This document shows positions 42,412 to 64,000 of a stretch of DNA of 64,000 nucleotides, in pieces. The stretch spans positions 38,764,535-38,828,534 of the forward strand of contig CM059196.1 in NCBI GenBank assembly GCA_030323885.1, in the 5' to 3' direction. Position 1 is the stretch's first letter; each line of letters begins with the position of its first letter. The DNA comes from Branchipolynoe longqiensis. Taxonomy: Eukaryota; Annelida; Polychaeta; Phyllodocida; Polynoidae. The notes beneath the pieces are model-generated. The model was not told where the DNA came from. It worked only from the letters and a program-made list of their open reading frames with translations, and did not search any database. The translations under genes were made by a program, and so were the position numbers.

Positions 42412-42853
42412 ATTGCAGTACCTACCTGCTAAAATACCTCAGGGAGTTTGACGCCCCTGCCTTGCAAAGTTATAGACTGCCTTGTGGTGCACAGGTTCTT
42501 GATAGAACCAAAGGCTAAGGGAGCAAACCCTAACAGCAAACCACACTTCCGTGGCAGCATTAAGGGACGTGATGAATGCAACTCCCAACATCTCCCGACC
42601 AGCCACTGCAGGGACAAATAGTTTGCACCTGTCTTGACGTGTTCTTGCCGGTGTGAGACCTCTATTTGCTCCCCAAGAGCAATGCATGTAAGTGTTTATA
42701 TGTATATTTGTATATATATGTGACCATGACATTCATATTTTTAATGTCATGGTCACAGCTTTTATGAAATGCACAACCACATAAAATAGCGGTGCTTAAG
42801 AAATAAAAGCAGTCTTTGTCGCATTGCGACCGACAGCATGATGATGATGATGT
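42412..42853 (+). mobile_element. Composite retroposon, opposite-strand copy
   Basis: The same body as 4005-4330 read forward (CATCTCCCGACCAGCCACTG), then (AT)-rich sequence, then the RTE-type tail GTCGCATTGCGACCGACAGC and (ATG)n. Confidence 0.65.
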
Positions 42854-43350
42854 GTGTGGGAGGTGAGGGGGGGGGGGGGTACTGAGTCTCTCCTCCTGAC
42901 AGATATAAGTCAACCCAGCTGGACGGGTTTGGGGTGAAAGGGACAGGGGGAGTTTTAGTCAAACACACTTTGAGCTGGCTGGTGATTTGTTAATGAAGTG
43001 GAGTGTGCTCCTGTGTGTATTAGGTATTAAACACGCAATTTCGACGATTATCTGAAAGTATGTATATATTTATAAAGGCCAGCGACAGTACAAAGAAGGA
43101 AGGAAAGGAAGAAGTTTATTCTCTGGGCGCGAATGACAGTGTTCAGCATCCTTAGTTAGGAAAGCTGGCGGTGGTCGCGCCACTGGTCACATGGGAGGGG
43201 GTAACAAATAGAATAGTAATAATAATTCGCCTTTGTACTCGCACAACAAAGTAGCTATAATTATATATAATTTTATATATATATATTGACGGAGGGAGTG
43301 AAAAATTGTAAACGAAGAACGAGGTTTACTTTATCGCTGGTAGCTATCTT

Positions 43351-43355
<5 letters not shown>

Positions 43356-43396
<41 letters not shown>

Positions 43397-43410
43397 TATA
43401 TATGCATATA
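43356..43410. repeat. (AT)n microsatellite
   Basis: About 55 bp of alternating AT directly before MITE-1. Confidence 0.95.
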
Positions 43411-43715
43411 TTAAAGTTGCATAGTCCGGTGGTTTTGAGTATCTCTCATTTTCTGAGATAAACATATTACTAGGTTGTTCATTATAATATACCTTACTTT
43501 AGTGTGAAGTAACTTTTATTTTAAATCGCTAACTTTTGAGCTATTTGAAATGGAAACATGCTAAATTAATTTTGGCAAGCTTGCCAAAACTCTATCACCA
43601 TAGGCTTCTGCAGTAACAGGTTCTATTAATTGACTCAGTATCCCTTTATACGTGACGACAAATGTTTAATAAGTGCACCAGCATCTAACTTCTAAATTAG
43701 ATATGTAGAATTGCC
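43411..43715. mobile_element. MITE-1 copy, right end lost
   Basis: TTAAAGTTGCATAGTCCGGT start, CAAGCTTGCCAAAACTCTAT core; ends near AGATATGTAGAATTG. Confidence 0.85.
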
Positions 43716-43911
43716 AAAGTGTTAGCGGGCTCAAATAAAACAACATAGCAAAAAGACACTGCCAATTCACTCCACTCCCCCTTCTCCCTTCAGAGTAATT
43801 GCACTCAGATCAAACAAGCGGAAGTCTCTCTGTCATCTCTCTATCCTAGACAAAGCATGGCAACATTTATACACGCACATATTTATGCGCCTTTACATAT
43901 CCACATATAAA

Positions 43912-44150
43912 TGAAGAATTCGGGTGCAAAGCCAGGTAAACGACAATCTAAATATTGACATAAACATTGGAGTTCAACCATCAAAAGGTTATATTTTTAC
44001 ATTCCTATTGTTGTCTTCACTACTCCATACCAATTCTCCACCATTTCTCATTCTTGTGGAATTAGTGAGAATTAAAATTACCTTCAGGTAAATTTAAATA
44101 AATAAAGTCAATTTTTGGAATGGCGTTTACAGGGATTTGCGCCTGAACTC

Positions 44151-44153
<3 letters not shown>
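43912..44153. mobile_element. MITE with ATGAAGARTTC termini
   Basis: Left ATGAAGAATTCGGGTGCAAA and reversed right ATGAAGAGTTCAGGCGCAAA, followed on both sides by GTAAACG. Similar termini at 60663 and near 62010 show it is a family. Confidence 0.75.
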
Positions 44154-44154
<1 letters not shown>

Positions 44155-44187
<33 letters not shown>

Positions 44188-44330
44188 CTATGTATATATA
44201 TATCATTATATGTGTATATATATGTGTATATATGTGTATACATATGTATATGTATATATATTGTGGTGAACTGCGTTGGTATATATATATATATATATAT
44301 AAATATATATATATGCTGCGTTGGTCTGTT
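44155..44330. repeat. (AT)n/(ATGT)n microsatellite
   Basis: Two AT blocks around ATTGTGGTGAACTGCGTTGG. Confidence 0.9.
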
Positions 44331-44342
44331 ATAGTGTTAATG

Positions 44343-44694
44343 TAAAGCTAAGATTCCTTATATGCGGTATGCGGCATGCGGCATGCGGCTTGCAAATGTC
44401 ATATATGCAGCGTCCCCGCAACATTTGTTGGGGTATTTCGTCCTAATTTGTGAAGGAACAGTATTGGTTTCTATGGCAAACGCAGCAGCATTCACATTCG
44501 CATACCGCACCGATGGCTACATGGACCGATTCAGGTGCCGCATTCGCATTCGCATTTGCATTCACATTCGCATTTGCATTTGCATTCGCATTCACATTCG
44601 GATGGAAGCACCCCCGTACACTTACATGCATTTCGATTTTTATTCGCATTCGCATTCGAATGCCGCATACCGTGTGTAGGGAATGCACGCTTTA
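44343..44694. mobile_element. MITE-2 copy with ATTCGC hexamer array
   Basis: MITE-2 ends are TAAAGCTAAGATTCCTTATA and its inverse (here diverged on the right, GGGAATGCACGCTTTA), followed by GCGGTATGCGGCATGCGG repeats. The core is a run of CATTCGCATTTGCATTCACA-type hexamers. The frames across it (FAFAFTFAFAF-type) are repeat translations. It lies just upstream of the LU gene promoter. Confidence 0.8.
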
Positions 44695-44699
44695 TGGTG

Positions 44700-44952
44700 G
44701 TGCTGGTGTATAGCGGCGATGGTTGGACGGACACACCCAGCACCCCTCTCCGCCCATCACTCTCCGCCCTCCCACCCCCACCCCTGCCCTCCCCACTCCC
44801 GCCCGCCCCGTGCTCTCTGGCCCGACACCGCGCCGTGCGTTGCAGCTGCTCGTCAGTCAGTCACTCGCTCATTCATTCACTGCTCGGGGGGCGAGCAGCT
44901 CGGTGCGTGTAGCGGCGGTTGCGGCAGGGCGGGGGCGGGCGGCGGACCCAGC
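44700..44952 (+). promoter_or_regulatory. GC-rich 5' region of the LU-domain gene
   Basis: About 250 bp of CpG-containing, GC-rich DNA between MITE-2 and the start codon, with C-rich blocks and a CGTCAGTCAGTCACTCGCTC stretch near 44850 that could include an initiator. No TATA box is evident. It is probably promoter and 5' UTR by position. Confidence 0.4.
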
Positions 44953-62357
<17,405 letters not shown>

Positions 62358-62499
62358 CGATGCTTCGGGGACATCTGTGAAATGTGTGAATTTGTTTGTA
62401 ACCCGCAAAGTGATGGGCTAACAGAGATTTATTTGTCTAATTATAATGGGGGTAAGGTGGTTATTTCACGCACCATTTTATGCTAGCCAATTGATATTA

Positions 62500-62765
62500 T
62501 TGCCAGAATAATTATTATTATGATAGCTAATATTATAATAATAATTACTATATTAAGATAGCTAATATTATAATAATAATTACTATATTAAAAGAATAAT
62601 TGTTATTGTTATAATTATTATACTAATTATTATTATTTTAATTATTATGATAATTGTTATTATAGAATAATAACTGTTATGATTATTATAAATATAATAA
62701 CTATTATAAGTATAATAATTATCATAATTGTCATAATTATCATAATAATAATAATTTTTAATACA
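62500..62765. repeat. (ATT/ATA)n low-complexity tract
   Basis: TAATAATTATTATTATAATA-type sequence of about 265 bp, in or beyond the LU 3' UTR. Confidence 0.9.
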
Positions 62766-62910
62766 TTTGCTAACAAAGTCCGGAGATACAACATGTATCA
62801 TCTGTCAGGGCCTACCGGGGGCCTTCCAAAGTTTTCAACATTTTCTCGGTCGCAGAAAGTGGACAACAAGGATTGGGGTCTTTTGCTACTCATGTACAAC
62901 TTTTATAATT

Positions 62911-63126
62911 AGTAGTATAGAAAGGACCGATATGTGTTCATATTACGTAATCGTCCCACGTCAGAGGTCCGACGTGGGACAATGACCTTAACTGACCCCT
63001 CCGTGGAGGGACAATAAGGGCATTGTCCCTCCACATAGGGGTCAGTTAAGGTCATTGTCCCACGTCAGAGGTCCGACGTGGGACAATTACATAATATGGA
63101 CCCATATCGGTCCTCTCTATACTACT
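62911..63126. mobile_element. Near-perfect 216-bp palindrome (hairpin MITE)
   Basis: AGTAGTATAGAAAGGACCGA on the left pairs with its near-perfect complement ending at 63126. Arms of about 105 bp meet at AATAAGGGC near 63018. Each arm contains CCCACGTCAGAGGTCCGACGTGGG, itself a palindrome. It lies about 0.55 kb after the LU stop codon. Confidence 0.92.
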
Positions 63127-63588
63127 ATGATTCAATCAAAAGTTGAGAGAACATAAACCACTTTAGTGAAAAACTAAATAAAGATGGGTACTAGGAGTGG
63201 GGGGGGGGGGGGTCTGGAAAAGTAATAATCTTTGTGTGATCATGAAAATTGTTGAAAACTTTGGCTGACCACTAAGTATAATTAAGGTTCCATTACCTGC
63301 CAGGCCAGGGGTTGCTGGTGTCTTGGGCAAGCTGAACATCAGGATCCTTACAAGTATGATCTTTTGTAATTTAACACTGATGTGGCGCCCTCTAGCCTGA
63401 GTTTCCGGTAGCTTCAGCCGGTCCTGGTTGCGTACATCGTTTATATGCAATCATTCTATTCACTTGTTATCGCCCATATGCATATATACTATAGATAGGC
63501 ACAGATCGTTTAGATGTAATTATTGCTTACATACATGCATCACTTATTCTACTCATCGCTTACATCACATCACTTACAAGCACAGAGT

Positions 63589-63952
63589 CAGGGATGAAAG
63601 TGGTCTCCGGGAAAAAAAGCGGAAATGCTGATATTTTCCCATAGGTTTAGGATTGTCAGGGAATCGCGGAAACTTCCCGGAAGTCGGGTTTCATATATAT
63701 TGGTATATGGTGATAGTGCTGCGGCATTTGAATCATGTATTAGCAGTATATGCTGATATTGTTGCGGCATTTGAAGTATACGCTGATGGTGCTGCGGTTT
63801 GCCACCACATATTAGTATACGCTGATGGTGTTGCAGTGTAAAACAACGTATTAGTAGTGCCTATAGCATATACGTTGATCATGCTGCAGGATTGCAGTCG
63901 GTACAGGGAAAATCCTGGAAATCCACGAAATCGCGGAGATCTTTCATCCCTG
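63589..63952. mobile_element. 364-bp hAT-like MITE
   Basis: CAGGGATGAAAGTGGTCTCC at the left and, reversed, CAGGGATGAAAGATCTCCGC at the right. CAGGG termini are usual in hAT elements, but I see no 8-bp target duplication. Inside are imperfect ~45-bp repeats around GCTGATGGTGCTGCGG. Confidence 0.7.
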
Positions 63953-64000
63953 ATTTACACGCATGCATCATTTATATTCATGCACCGATCATGTCCATGC

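Overview
The window is animal nuclear DNA dominated by transposable elements. Two host genes are readable: both have GT-AG introns and short exons, one encoding a matrix metalloproteinase (MMP) and one a Ly6/uPAR (LU) domain protein. I cannot fix the species. A SINE at about 5.33-5.69 kb resembles, from memory, a family abundant in mollusc genomes, so a lophotrochozoan such as a mollusc is plausible, but the genes alone do not decide it. A run of exactly 500 N (18507-19006) marks an assembly gap.

Layout. 0-1.7 kb: 3' end of a tyrosine-recombinase retroelement (DIRS/Ngaro type) with split direct repeats. 1.7-9.4 kb: SINEs, RTE-derived retroposons, and a roughly 1 kb terminal-inverted-repeat (TIR) element inserted in a GGTGYRG-type minisatellite. 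9.4-20.8 kb, minus strand: the MMP gene. Six exons in consistent phase encode the C-terminal part of the catalytic domain (zinc site [11 protein letters not shown]), a Ser/Thr-rich hinge and a four-blade hemopexin domain (423 residues). A likely signal-peptide exon lies at 20.75-20.82 kb. The propeptide and first catalytic exon(s) are not visible and may be in the gap. Introns contain a CR1-like tail, an RTE-like reverse transcriptase tail, SINEs and MITEs. 22.5-23.2 kb: a 766-bp TIR element with a 3-bp target duplication. 23.5-26.97 kb: a decayed minus-strand Ty3/Gypsy element. 29.1-31.3 kb: a non-autonomous minus-strand LTR element with two ~574-bp LTRs and one very acidic reading frame. 31.3-44.3 kb: SINEs, MITEs, a foldback element and low-complexity DNA.

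44.95-62.36 kb, plus strand: the LU gene. Three exons encode a 129-residue protein with a signal peptide, ten cysteines ending in CCxxxDCN, and a hydrophobic GPI-type tail. Introns are about 14.1 and 2.9 kb. The most unusual feature is in intron 2: the 3' part of exon 2 together with its splice donor has been amplified into a 95-bp tandem array of nine copies, the exon being copy 1.

The remaining structure is a collection of non-autonomous DNA transposons: a TA-flanked ~350-bp MITE in at least ten copies, a family packed with ATTCGC hexamers, a family with TCACACTA-containing termini, and several near-perfect hairpins (60.24-60.61 and 62.91-63.13 kb). Nested insertions give a relative insertion history. 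I found no bacterial-type operon, CRISPR array or rRNA. All tRNA-like sequences seen are SINE heads.
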